Source of the DNA: an uncultured bacterium
Lineage (GTDB): Bacteria; Planctomycetota; Phycisphaerae; Phycisphaerales; SM1A02
DNA: 7,133 nucleotides
Reading direction: 5' to 3'
Assembly (NCBI GenBank): GCA_903918555.1
Contig: CAIXEV010000023.1
Location: 1-7,133, forward strand
Each line of letters begins with the position of its first letter. Positions within the stretch are counted from its first letter, which is position 1. A program made the position numbers and the translations under genes. Shown one piece after another: positions 1 to 5,795 of the stretch. Under the pieces are notes generated by a model, which saw only the letters and a list, made by a program, of their open reading frames with translations, did no database searches and was not told the origin of the DNA.

Positions 1-549
1 GCCTACATCATGCAGATGAAGCTCGACCCGAAGATGGACGAGGACGGCGAGAAGCGGCTCGGCGAACAGGTCGCGGACGCCGTGCCCGGCGCCGTGTTCT
101 CGAGCGGGCGCGCGATCCGCGGCTTCGTCGACCAGGTCGGCGGCACGATCCTCGCGCTCACGAGCGCCGTGGCGCTGGCGGCGCTTGCGCTCGCGGCGAT
201 CGGCGTCGGCAGCGTGGTCGCCGCGGGAATCTCGGCGCGCACGCGCGAGTTCGGCATCCTGCGCGCGGTCGGCGGCTCGACGCGCGTCCTCGTCGGGCTC
301 GTCCTCGGCGAGACGATCGTGATGGCGATCGCGGCGCTCGTCTCGGGCACCGCGCTCGGGCTCCAGCTCGCGTGGATGGGCGTCGAGCTCTACCGCGACT
401 TCGCGGGCCTGCGCCTCGCGTGGGTGATCCCGTACGCGCCGCTCGCGGTCGGCGGCGCGATCGTGGTCGCGGTCGCGCTCCTCGCGGCCTGCCCTGCGGT
501 GATTCGCCTCGCGAGGAAGCCGGCGCGCGCCCTTCTCGCCTCGGCATGA
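1..549 (+). CDS. ABC transporter permease, FtsX/MacB type (5'-truncated, C-terminal part)
   Basis: The reading frame is open from the first base and ends at TGA 547-549, so about 182 C-terminal residues of a longer protein are visible. Three hydrophobic segments can be seen, roughly at bases 145-220, 285-365 and 420-500. Between the first and second lies the cytoplasmic stretch A-R-T-R-E-F-G-I-L-R-A-V-G-G-S, the loop typical of FtsX-domain permeases (MacB, LolC/E, FtsX), where the permease contacts its ATPase. The fold is known to occur as a membrane half-transporter in the inner membrane working with an ABC ATPase; the substrate (lipoprotein, peptide or other) cannot be told from this part. 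The start codon, periplasmic domain and any partner ATPase gene lie outside the window. The gene ends 25 bp before uvrB on the same strand, so read-through into uvrB is possible but no functional link is implied. Confidence 0.88.
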   Translation, partial: AYIMQMKLDPKMDEDGEKRLGEQVADAVPGAVFSSGRAIRGFVDQVGGTILALTSAVALAALALAAIGVGSVVAAGISARTREFGILRAVGGSTRVLVGLVLGETIVMAIAALVSGTALGLQLAWMGVELYRDFAGLRLAWVIPYAPLAVGGAIVVAVALLAACPAVIRLARKPARALLASA

Positions 550-574
550 CCGCGCGTACGCTACGAGCCGCGCG

Positions 575-2701
575 ATGAGCGACACGCCCTTCATCATCCA
601 CAGCCCTTTCCAGCCGATGGGCGACCAGCCGCAGGCGATCGAGGAGCTCGTCGAGTCGCTCGACGCGGGACGCCGCCACCAGGTGCTGCTCGGCGCGACC
701 GGCACGGGCAAGACCTTCACGATGGCGAATGTCATCGCGCGCATGAACCGCCCGACGCTTCTCGTCTCGCACAACAAGACGCTCGCCGCGCAGCTCTACG
801 AGGAGATGAAGGAGCTCTTCCCGAAGAACGCGGTCAGCTACTTCGTCAGCTACTACGACTACTACCAGCCCGAGGCGTACATCCCGCAGCGCGACATCTA
901 CATCGAGAAGGACGCGTCGCGCAACGCCGACCTCGACCGCCTGCGGCTCGCCGCGACCAGCCAGCTCCTCTCGCGCCGCGACACGATCGTGGTCGCGAGC
1001 GTCTCGTGCCTCTACGGCCTCGGCAGCCCGAGCGAGTACCGCAACAAGACGATCTTCATCGAGCGCGGCATGAAGCTCGACCGCCGCGCGTTCCTGCTCG
1101 GGCTCTCCGCGATGCAGTACTCGCGCAACGAAGTGGCGCCCGCGCGCGGCAACTTCCGCGTGCGCGGCGATTGCATCGAGGTGTATCCCGCCTACGAGCA
1201 GTACGCGATCCGCATCGACCTCTTCGGCGACGAGATCGAGACGATCCAGCTCTTCGACCCGACGAGCGGCGAGCTGCTCGCCGACGAGCAGAAGACCTTC
1301 ATCTTCCCCGCCGTCCACTATGTGATGCCCGACGAGCAGAAGCTGGTCGCGATCGCGTCGATCCGCGCCGAGCTCGACGCGCGCGTCGCCGAACTGCGCG
1401 GCGAAGGCAAGCTGCTCGAGGCGCAGCGCCTCCTCGCGCGCACGAAGCACGACCTCGAGCTGCTCGAGGAAACCGGCTTCTGCAACGGCATCGAGAACTA
1501 CTCGCGGCATTTCGACGGGCGTCCGTCGGGGGCGCGCGCGTGGACGCTCCTCGACTACTTCCGCCAGGCGCCCGGCGGAAACGGCGAGGACGACTGGCTC
1601 GTGATCATCGACGAGTGCCATGTCACGCTGCCGCAGATCCGCGGCATGTACTTCGGCGACCGCGCGCGCAAGCAGACGCTCGTCGACCACGGCTTCCGCC
1701 TTCCGAGCGCGCTCGACAACCGACCGCTCAGGTTCGAGGAGTTCGTCGAGCTCGTGCCGCAGGTGATCCATGTCAGCGCGACGCCCGGACCGTGGGAACT
1801 CGACCAGGCGCAGGGCGTCGTCGCCGAGCAGGTGATCCGCCCGACGGGCCTCGTCGACCCGCCGATCGAGGTCCGCCCCGCGCGCACGCAGGTGCCCGAC
1901 CTCCTCAAGGAAGCGCGCCTCCGCGCCGAGAAGGGCGAGCGCACGCTCGTCACGGCGCTCACGAAGCGGCTCTGCGAGGACCTCACCGCGTACCTCCACA
2001 AGGAGGGAATGCGCGTCCGCTACCTCCACAGCGAGATCGAGACGCTCGAGCGGCTCGAGCTTTTGCGCGACCTGCGCGAAGGCGCGTTCGATGTGCTCGT
2101 CGGCGTCAACCTCCTGCGCGAAGGCCTCGATCTACCGGAGGTGTCGCTCGTCTGCATCCTCGACGCGGACAAGCAGGGCTTCCTGCGCAGCCAGTCGAGC
2201 CTGATCCAGACGATGGGCCGCGCCGCGCGCAACGCGAACTCGATGGCGCTTCTCTACGCCGACGAGATCACCGAGGAGATGCGCAAGGCGATGGACGAGG
2301 TCGAGCGCCGCCGCCGCAAGCAGCTTGCGTACAACGCCGAGCACGGCATCGTGCCGAAGACGATCCAGAAGGCGATCCGCCGCGGCATCGAGCTCGAGCT
2401 CGCCGCGCACCGCACGGCGCGCCGCGCGGCGGGCGCGAGCGACGACGGGGCAGACGACGAGAACGCGCTCGACCGCGAGGAACTCCTCGGCCAGATGCAG
2501 GCCGAGATGATGGAGGCCGCCGAACGCCTCGAGTTCGAGAAGGCCGCGCGCCTGCGCGACGAGATCAACAAGCTGAAGTCGATGCCCGCCGACGCGCGCG
2601 CACGCGGAAGCCGCGGCGCGGACACGAATTCAGGCGACCGCCAGCCGTCAAAGGCCGGCATGCCTGGCACCCGCGCGGGCCGCGGCCGCAAGCGTCGGTA
2701 G
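575..2701 (+). CDS. uvrB: UvrABC system protein B (excinuclease ABC subunit B)
   Basis: UvrB is the damage-verifying subunit of bacterial nucleotide excision repair: it is loaded by UvrA, clamps the strand with its beta-hairpin and recruits UvrC. The 708-residue product carries the full set of landmarks: N-terminal P-F-Q-P-M-G-D-Q-P, Walker A GATGTGKT (40-47), the tyrosine-rich beta-hairpin YYDYYQPEAYIP (93-104), motif II DECH (346-349), SATPGPWEL (401-409), the GVNLLREGLDLPEV motif (510-523), motif VI QTMGRAARN with its arginines (545-553), and a C-terminal UVR coiled-coil motif at about 637-668 for UvrC/UvrB contact. ATG 575 is chosen because homology begins almost at once after it; no Shine-Dalgarno sequence precedes it, though a weak -10-like TACGCT lies at 557-562. 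Oddities: motif II has Cys where UvrB normally has Ser (DESH); a few extra residues (G-G-N-G-E-D-D) precede motif II; and a basic, probably disordered tail of about 40 residues follows the UVR motif, where the E. coli protein (673 aa) ends. No LexA-type box was seen upstream. Confidence 0.98.
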   Translation: MSDTPFIIHSPFQPMGDQPQAIEELVESLDAGRRHQVLLGATGTGKTFTMANVIARMNRPTLLVSHNKTLAAQLYEEMKELFPKNAVSYFVSYYDYYQPEAYIPQRDIYIEKDASRNADLDRLRLAATSQLLSRRDTIVVASVSCLYGLGSPSEYRNKTIFIERGMKLDRRAFLLGLSAMQYSRNEVAPARGNFRVRGDCIEVYPAYEQYAIRIDLFGDEIETIQLFDPTSGELLADEQKTFIFPAVHYVMPDEQKLVAIASIRAELDARVAELRGEGKLLEAQRLLARTKHDLELLEETGFCNGIENYSRHFDGRPSGARAWTLLDYFRQAPGGNGEDDWLVIIDECHVTLPQIRGMYFGDRARKQTLVDHGFRLPSALDNRPLRFEEFVELVPQVIHVSATPGPWELDQAQGVVAEQVIRPTGLVDPPIEVRPARTQVPDLLKEARLRAEKGERTLVTALTKRLCEDLTAYLHKEGMRVRYLHSEIETLERLELLRDLREGAFDVLVGVNLLREGLDLPEVSLVCILDADKQGFLRSQSSLIQTMGRAARNANSMALLYADEITEEMRKAMDEVERRRRKQLAYNAEHGIVPKTIQKAIRRGIELELAAHRTARRAAGASDDGADDENALDREELLGQMQAEMMEAAERLEFEKAARLRDEINKLKSMPADARARGSRGADTNSGDRQPSKAGMPGTRAGRGRKRR

Positions 2702-2707
2702 CAGAGG

Positions 2708-3037
2708 TCAGCGACCCAAGAAGGTCGCAAGCGCGAACACCATCGCGAGCCTCAGCAGGAAGCCGCCGATCACGAAGACGACTCCGATCACGAACGCGCG
2801 CTTCATCTCGACGCCGTACTTGATGAAGAGGACGCCGCCGATGCCGACGCCGGCGACGAGCTTTCCGACCAGGAAGGCCCAGTCGTCGAGGCTCGACTGC
2901 AGCCACCATCCGATCGCGATCGAGACCACCGCACCAACCAGCGCGAGCACGAGGGCGTGCACGAGATCGATCTCATCGTCGCCAAGCCACTTGACGAGAC
3001 CGAGGAGGATGAGCGCGTCGAGGACGATGTCGCACAT
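2708..3037 (-). CDS. Small hypothetical membrane protein, 109 aa
   Basis: I do not recognise a named family. The protein begins M-C-D-I-V-L-D-A-L-I-L-L-G and is strongly hydrophobic, with a first short hydrophobic stretch at about 4-17 and three longer ones at about 26-46, 54-73 and 80-106, separated by short charged loops (G-D-D-E-I-D, S-S-L-D-D-W, K-Y-G-V-E-M-K-R). This indicates an integral membrane protein with three or four helices. The open frame continues upstream to 3310, but that extension is arginine- and serine-rich antisense sequence running into the divergent lipoprotein gene. ATG 3037 is preferred because it is preceded at 7 nt by AGGGAG, the best ribosome binding site in the window, and because the hydrophobic pattern starts there. 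The gene is convergent with uvrB and divergent from the DJ-1-like gene. Comparable small orphan membrane proteins are frequent in planctomycetes; the function is unknown. Confidence 0.72.
   Translation of the reverse strand: MCDIVLDALILLGLVKWLGDDEIDLVHALVLALVGAVVSIAIGWWLQSSLDDWAFLVGKLVAGVGIGGVLFIKYGVEMKRAFVIGVVFVIGGFLLRLAMVFALATFLGR
2711..2728. terminator. Candidate hairpin between convergent uvrB and membrane-protein gene
   Basis: A 6-bp perfect stem (GCGACC at 2711-2716, GGTCGC at 2723-2728) with a 6-nt loop begins ten bases after the uvrB stop codon, inside the last codons of the convergent minus-strand gene. Its position suits a terminator for uvrB, since only 6 bp separate the two stop codons. 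There is no T-tract on either side and the stem is short, so an intrinsic terminator is only a weak possibility; Rho-dependent termination or overlapping 3' ends would fit equally well. Confidence 0.18.
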
Positions 3038-3044
3038 GTCGAGG

Positions 3045-3050
3045 CTCCCT
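3045..3050 (-). promoter_or_regulatory. Shine-Dalgarno site AGGGAG for the small membrane protein gene
   Basis: Read on the minus strand, AGGGAG ends 7 nt before the ATG at 3037. It decides this start over the longer open frame. It is the only strong, well-placed Shine-Dalgarno sequence seen among the gene starts in the window; the other starts lack one. Confidence 0.6.
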
Positions 3051-3094
3051 GAGGTGCCCGCGCGGGGCGGACCGGTGTCGATGGCGCGGAGCGA

Positions 3095-3123
3095 ACACGA
3101 TGCGGCCCGACGCATTTTGTCAA
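3095..3123 (-). promoter_or_regulatory. Possible sigma70-type promoter for the small membrane protein gene
   Basis: On the minus strand a perfect -35 hexamer TTGACA occupies 3123-3118. A 17-nt spacer leads to TCGTGT (3100-3095), which matches the -10 consensus only at its first and last positions. Transcription would start near 3088, giving a leader of about 50 nt that contains the AGGGAG site. The -35 is convincing, the -10 is poor, and the call rests mainly on position. Confidence 0.3.
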
Positions 3124-3154
3124 GCCTACCACAAGACGCACGCCGGTCGCCGTC

Positions 3155-3160
3155 TACAAT
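3155..3160 (+). promoter_or_regulatory. -10 element TACAAT just upstream of the DJ-1-like lipoprotein gene
   Basis: TACAAT matches the -10 consensus at five of six positions in an otherwise very GC-rich stretch. It ends 10 nt before ATG 3171, so transcription would begin about 3-5 nt before the start codon, implying a nearly leaderless mRNA. There is no recognisable -35 at 16-18 bp upstream and no Shine-Dalgarno sequence before the ATG. The same arrangement recurs before uvrA. Confidence 0.42.
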
Positions 3161-3170
3161 CGCCGTCGCC

Positions 3171-3965
3171 ATGCACAAGACTTCCATGCGTCTCCGCGCG
3201 CTCATCGTCCCCTGCCTCGCGCTCCTCACCCTCGTCGGCTGCGCTGCGAATCCCGCCGCGAAGCGAGACACTGCGCCGACCCCGCCGAAGCGCGTCGCCA
3301 TCGTCCTCACGAACCACGGTCAGCTCGGCGACACGGGCAAGGCGACCGGCTTCTATCTCTCGGAGGCCACGCACCCGTACGAGGTCTTCCACAAGGCCGG
3401 CTACGAGATCGACTTCATCTCGCCGAAGGGCGGCGAGGCGCCGATGGACGGCGTCGACGCGAGCGACCCGATCAACGCGGCGTTCCTCGCCGACGAAGCG
3501 CTGGTCGCGCGCACGAAGTCCACGACTTCGATCGCGAGGTCGATGTCGGTTGGCTACGACGCCGTCTTCTTCTCGGGCGGCCACGGCACGATGTGGGATT
3601 TCGCCAACGACGCGGGCGTGCAGGAACTGATCCGCACGGTCTACGAGCGCGGCGGCGTGGTCGCCGCGGTCTGCCACGGTCCGGCGGCGCTCGTGAACGC
3701 GCGCCTCTCGAGCGGCATGTACCTCGTCGCGGGCAAGCAGGTCTCGGCCTTCACCGACGAGGAAGAGGTCGCCGTCAAGCTCGAGAAGGTCGTGCCGTTC
3801 GCGCTCGAATCAACGCTGCGCGCCCGCGGCGCGCGATTCGTCGAGGCGCCGAACTTCGAGAAGAAGGTCGCCGTCTCCGAGCGGCTCGTGACAGGCCAGA
3901 ACCCAGCCTCCGCGACCGGCGTCGCGGAAGCCGTGGTGCGACTCCTCGAAGACCGCGCCGAGTGA
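3171..3965 (+). CDS. Hsp31-like DJ-1/PfpI superfamily lipoprotein
   Basis: The 264-residue product starts with a positively charged n-region and a hydrophobic core ending in the lipobox L-V-G-C (21-24), so it is predicted to be lipid-anchored through Cys24 and to act outside the cytoplasm. The rest is a class I glutamine amidotransferase-fold protein of the DJ-1/PfpI superfamily, Hsp31-like branch. The landmarks are G-F-Y-L-S-E (60-65, the family's acidic residue), the F-F-S-G-G-H-G-T-M-W-D stretch (133-143), the nucleophile elbow A-V-C-H-G-P with Cys168-His169, and L-V-T-G-Q-N-P-A-S near 239-247. Relatives are described as glutathione-independent glyoxalase III enzymes or chaperones; which activity applies here is not decidable from sequence. 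The open frame extends upstream to 2820, but that part is antisense to the membrane-protein gene. ATG 3171 gives a proper lipoprotein signal and follows a -10-like box; ATG 3186 (residue 6) is an alternative that keeps the signal. The lipoprotein form is unusual, since most characterised Hsp31 homologues are cytoplasmic. Confidence 0.9.
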   Translation: MHKTSMRLRALIVPCLALLTLVGCAANPAAKRDTAPTPPKRVAIVLTNHGQLGDTGKATGFYLSEATHPYEVFHKAGYEIDFISPKGGEAPMDGVDASDPINAAFLADEALVARTKSTTSIARSMSVGYDAVFFSGGHGTMWDFANDAGVQELIRTVYERGGVVAAVCHGPAALVNARLSSGMYLVAGKQVSAFTDEEEVAVKLEKVVPFALESTLRARGARFVEAPNFEKKVAVSERLVTGQNPASATGVAEAVVRLLEDRAE

Positions 3966-3968
3966 TCC

Positions 3969-3982
3969 GTCGCTCGAGCGAC
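3969..3982. terminator. Perfect 14-nt palindrome just after the DJ-1-like gene
   Basis: GTCGCTCGAGCGAC is perfectly self-complementary and begins four bases after the TGA stop at 3963-3965. As RNA it can form a 5-bp stem (GTCGC/GCGAC) closed by a 4-nt loop, followed by a short TT. The position suits a transcript end, but the stem is short and there is no U-run, so this is a weak terminator candidate. Confidence 0.25.
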
Positions 3983-4223
3983 TTCGTGAGCGCGCGTCGC
4001 AGCGTGATGGCCGCTGCGTCGAACGCGTCGCAGTAGGTCTTCGCGCGCTTCTCGACGCGCAGCGATCGACCGGCCGGGCAACCGACGCCACGGCGGCTCG
4101 GGAGCGGGGTTCGAGAATCGAACCGACCACCTGTCTGCGCCTGCGCAAGCATCCGAGAACGCTGCGAGCTTCCCCGAATGCGCGATTCGGGTGACCAAAG
4201 TCGGTCGATCCGTCGGGTTTCGC

Positions 4224-4251
4224 TTGCACGAAGGCGGAGTCCGAGTAGGGT
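4224..4251 (+). promoter_or_regulatory. Possible promoter upstream of the dockerin gene
   Basis: TTGCAC (4224-4229) and TAGGGT (4246-4251) are separated by 16 bp and match the -35 and -10 consensus at about four and three positions respectively. The expected start of transcription is near 4258, which coincides with an ATG that opens an 8-codon frame ending at 4284, before the real start at 4300. The match is modest and the mini-frame may be chance. Confidence 0.25.
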
Positions 4252-4299
4252 CGATTCATGTTGACTGCACGGCCTTCGCATTGACATCCGAGCAACTCC

Positions 4300-5244
4300 A
4301 TGTCCCCGCGACCTGCCCTTCTTCGCCTTCTCCGAACCTTCGCCCTGCCTGCGGCCCTGTGCGTGGCGGCCGCCGCGCACGGCGGAGACCCGATCGTCAT
4401 CGGGACCATCGCACCGGATCGCAGCGCGGATTGCGGCACGATCGACTTCAGCTTCGTCGCGGGCGGCTATTTCTCGACGGTGCGCTCTGCGCTTGACAGC
4501 AACGCGAACTTCGGCGCCGGCGGCATCGTCGGACGCGACATCGTCTTCGCCCCCCCGATCTCGGTCGTCACGAACGAGGCGTTGCAAGGCATCGACATCC
4601 TCTTCGTGACGCCGGTGCAGCCGGCGCTCGGCAGCTGCGAGGTCGCCGCCATCGGGAACTTCCTCGCCGCAGGCGGAGGCGTGTTCGCGTTCGCCAACGA
4701 CGCGGCGGCGAATCTCGCGCCGATCGTCGGGGCCTCGGCCGGTCCAACCGGTTCCGGCAGCGGCGTCGTGCTTCCGGGTCGGCCGATGTCCGCGGGGCCG
4801 TTCGGGAAGGTGACCGGCCAGTACGGCCTCTCGTTTCACCGCGTGTTCGGCTCGATCGGAAAGTCGGGGCAGCCCTGCCTCCAGTCGACCGGCGTGGTCG
4901 CCGCGGCGTTCACGCGTGGCCTGGGGCGGCTCATCATCGTGAACGACGAGGAATGGTGCGGCGACCGGTCGCTGGGCGGATGCGCGGTGTCCTGGATGCC
5001 GAGCGCGCCCCGACTCACGATGTTCCTGAACTCAGTCGCGTGGGTCACGCCGTCGAGCTCGTTCACATTCGTCGAGCCGGGCCCGACGCCCGACCTCGAC
5101 TGCGACGGTGATGTCGATGCATTCGACCTCGCCATTCTGCTGAACGCCTGGGGGACCTGCACAGGCTGCCGCGCGGACATCGACCGCGACGGGCAGGTCA
5201 ACGGTCAGGATCTCGCGATTCTGCTCGTAAACTGGTCGGCGTGA
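4300..5244 (+). CDS. Exported protein with dockerin-like C-terminus, function unknown
   Basis: The 314-residue product has a Sec signal peptide: an arginine-containing n-region, a hydrophobic core at about 14-26, and a plausible cleavage after A-H-G near residue 28. The central part (about 32-250) contains I-D-I-L-F-V-T-P followed by a helix and F-L-A-A-G-G-G-V-F-A-F-A-N-D (121-134). This resembles the amidotransferase-like/ThuA-like alpha-beta fold, but no G-x-C-x-G nucleophile elbow is present, so an enzymatic role is not supported. Six cysteines in the core and near the C-terminus (45, 113, 193, 220, 228, 268) plus 287 and 290 suggest disulfides outside the cytoplasm. The C-terminus holds two calcium-binding loops of dockerin type I pattern, D265-x-D267-x-D269-G-D271-V-D273-x-x-D276 and D293-x-D295-x-D297-G-Q-V-N301-x-x-D304, each followed by L-A-I-L-L and a tryptophan. 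Such terminal repeats are widespread on planctomycete exported proteins and need not mean a cellulosome. ATG 4300 is chosen for the signal peptide; no Shine-Dalgarno site precedes it. Confidence 0.85.
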   Translation: MSPRPALLRLLRTFALPAALCVAAAAHGGDPIVIGTIAPDRSADCGTIDFSFVAGGYFSTVRSALDSNANFGAGGIVGRDIVFAPPISVVTNEALQGIDILFVTPVQPALGSCEVAAIGNFLAAGGGVFAFANDAAANLAPIVGASAGPTGSGSGVVLPGRPMSAGPFGKVTGQYGLSFHRVFGSIGKSGQPCLQSTGVVAAAFTRGLGRLIIVNDEEWCGDRSLGGCAVSWMPSAPRLTMFLNSVAWVTPSSSFTFVEPGPTPDLDCDGDVDAFDLAILLNAWGTCTGCRADIDRDGQVNGQDLAILLVNWSA

Positions 5245-5771
5245 CCGCACCGCCGACCACCTTCGTCCGCCACGCGACGGCAGACGACCTCGACGAACTC
5301 GTCTCGCTGGCGCGGCGGTCCTTCTTCGACGCCTATTCCGAGACCGATGACCACGCGGTCATCGATGCCTACTGCGTGCGCAACTTCACGCGCGAACGCT
5401 TCGCGTCGATCCTCGCGGATCCCCGCTCGAAGGTTCTCGTGGCCGACCACGGGCAAGGCTGCTTCGCTGGCTATGCGCAGGTCGCGTCGTCGAGCCCTCC
5501 TCCGTGCGTGCGGTGCGCGCAGCCGATCGAGCTCGTGCGCCTCTACCTCGCGCGCGAGTGGATCGGACGCGGCGTCGGCGCCGTGCTCATGCGCGCGGCG
5601 ATCGACGAGGCGCGCCGGCTCGGCGGCAGCACGCTCTGGCTCGGCGTCTACGAGCGAAATCCGCGCGCGATCGCGTTCTACGAACGGTTCGGAATGCGCG
5701 TGGTCGGTACCAAGCCCTGGGAGTGGGGCGGCGAGATCTTTCAGGATCCCGTGATGGAGCGCGCGATCTAG
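5241..5771 (+). CDS. GNAT family N-acetyltransferase, PaiA-like
   Basis: The 176-residue product has the GNAT fold: a beta1-alpha1 start (F-V-R-H-A-T-A-D-D-L-D-E-L), acetyl-CoA-binding motif A with the pyrophosphate loop I-E-L-V-R-L-Y-L-A-R-E-W-I-G-R-G-V-G (96-113), and motif B T-L-W-L-G-V-Y-E-R-N-P-R-A-I-A-F-Y (131-147) with the usual tyrosine. The A-F-Y-E-R-F-G-M and late M-E-R-A-I endings resemble the PaiA group, whose characterised members acetylate polyamines; the substrate here is unknown. It starts at GTG 5241, where GTGA overlaps the stop of the dockerin gene by 4 bp, so translation is probably coupled to it. The protein has no signal peptide and should act in the cytoplasm, unlike its exported upstream neighbour, so a shared pathway is not obvious. 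A TAAACT string at 5228-5233, 7 nt before the GTG, could be a chance -10-like box. A short palindrome pair follows the stop at 5769-5771. Confidence 0.92.
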   Translation: MTAPPTTFVRHATADDLDELVSLARRSFFDAYSETDDHAVIDAYCVRNFTRERFASILADPRSKVLVADHGQGCFAGYAQVASSSPPPCVRCAQPIELVRLYLAREWIGRGVGAVLMRAAIDEARRLGGSTLWLGVYERNPRAIAFYERFGMRVVGTKPWEWGGEIFQDPVMERAI

Positions 5772-5774
5772 ATT

Positions 5775-5795
5775 CTGTCCGACAGGGTCAGACCC
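5775..5795. repeat. Two abutting 11-nt palindromes after the GNAT gene
   Basis: CTGTC-C-GACAG (5775-5785) and GGGTC-A-GACCC (5785-5795) are each perfect 5-bp inverted repeats around one central base, and they share the G at 5785. They start four bases after the GNAT stop codon, and the TGA of the minus-strand hypothetical gene (5790-5788) lies inside the second one. The GGGTCAGACCC core resembles palindromic repeats I associate with REP/RAYT-type elements in many bacteria; that link is recalled, not demonstrated. It may be a dispersed repeat or a bidirectional transcription end. Confidence 0.55.

Larger units (their letters stand above)
3966..4299. other. Intergenic region with inverted repeats, no convincing gene
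   Basis: These 334 bases separate the DJ-1-like gene from the dockerin gene. Besides the palindrome at 3969-3982 they contain two further perfect 7-bp inverted repeats: GGTTCGA/TCGAACC with a 3-nt loop (4108-4124) and CCCGAAT/ATTCGGG with a 5-nt loop (4173-4191). The first contains a GGTTCGA string that recalls a tRNA T-arm, but no acceptor stem or anticodon arm could be fitted around it. On the minus strand, 4059-3964 reads as a lysine- and tyrosine-containing helical peptide that might be a gene remnant, but it runs on into arginine-rich antisense sequence. A weak promoter candidate (4224-4251) lies near the right end. Confidence 0.5.

Noticed and set aside
158..2029. Long minus-strand open frame opposite uvrB (623 codons)
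   Set aside because: It is antisense to a complete uvrB and has the Arg/Ala/Glu/Asp/Val-rich composition typical of the shadow of a high-GC gene.
1006..2823. Long plus-strand frame overlapping uvrB in another phase
   Set aside because: Extreme arginine/alanine/proline content and full overlap with uvrB mark it as an out-of-frame shadow.
4086..4192. tRNA-like GGTTCGA string in the spacer, considered as a tRNA on either strand
   Set aside because: The flanking bases do not form a 5-bp T-stem with a 7-nt loop, and no acceptor, D or anticodon arm could be fitted; it is simply a 7-bp inverted repeat.
4258..4284. Eight-codon leader peptide ahead of the dockerin gene
   Set aside because: It has no ribosome binding site, its promoter is weak, and a frame this short is expected by chance; kept only as a note under the promoter candidate.
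3775..4839. Long minus-strand frame spanning the spacer and the start of the dockerin gene
   Set aside because: Mostly antisense to two well-supported genes, with arginine-rich low-information sequence; only the short stretch noted at 3964-4059 looked protein-like.
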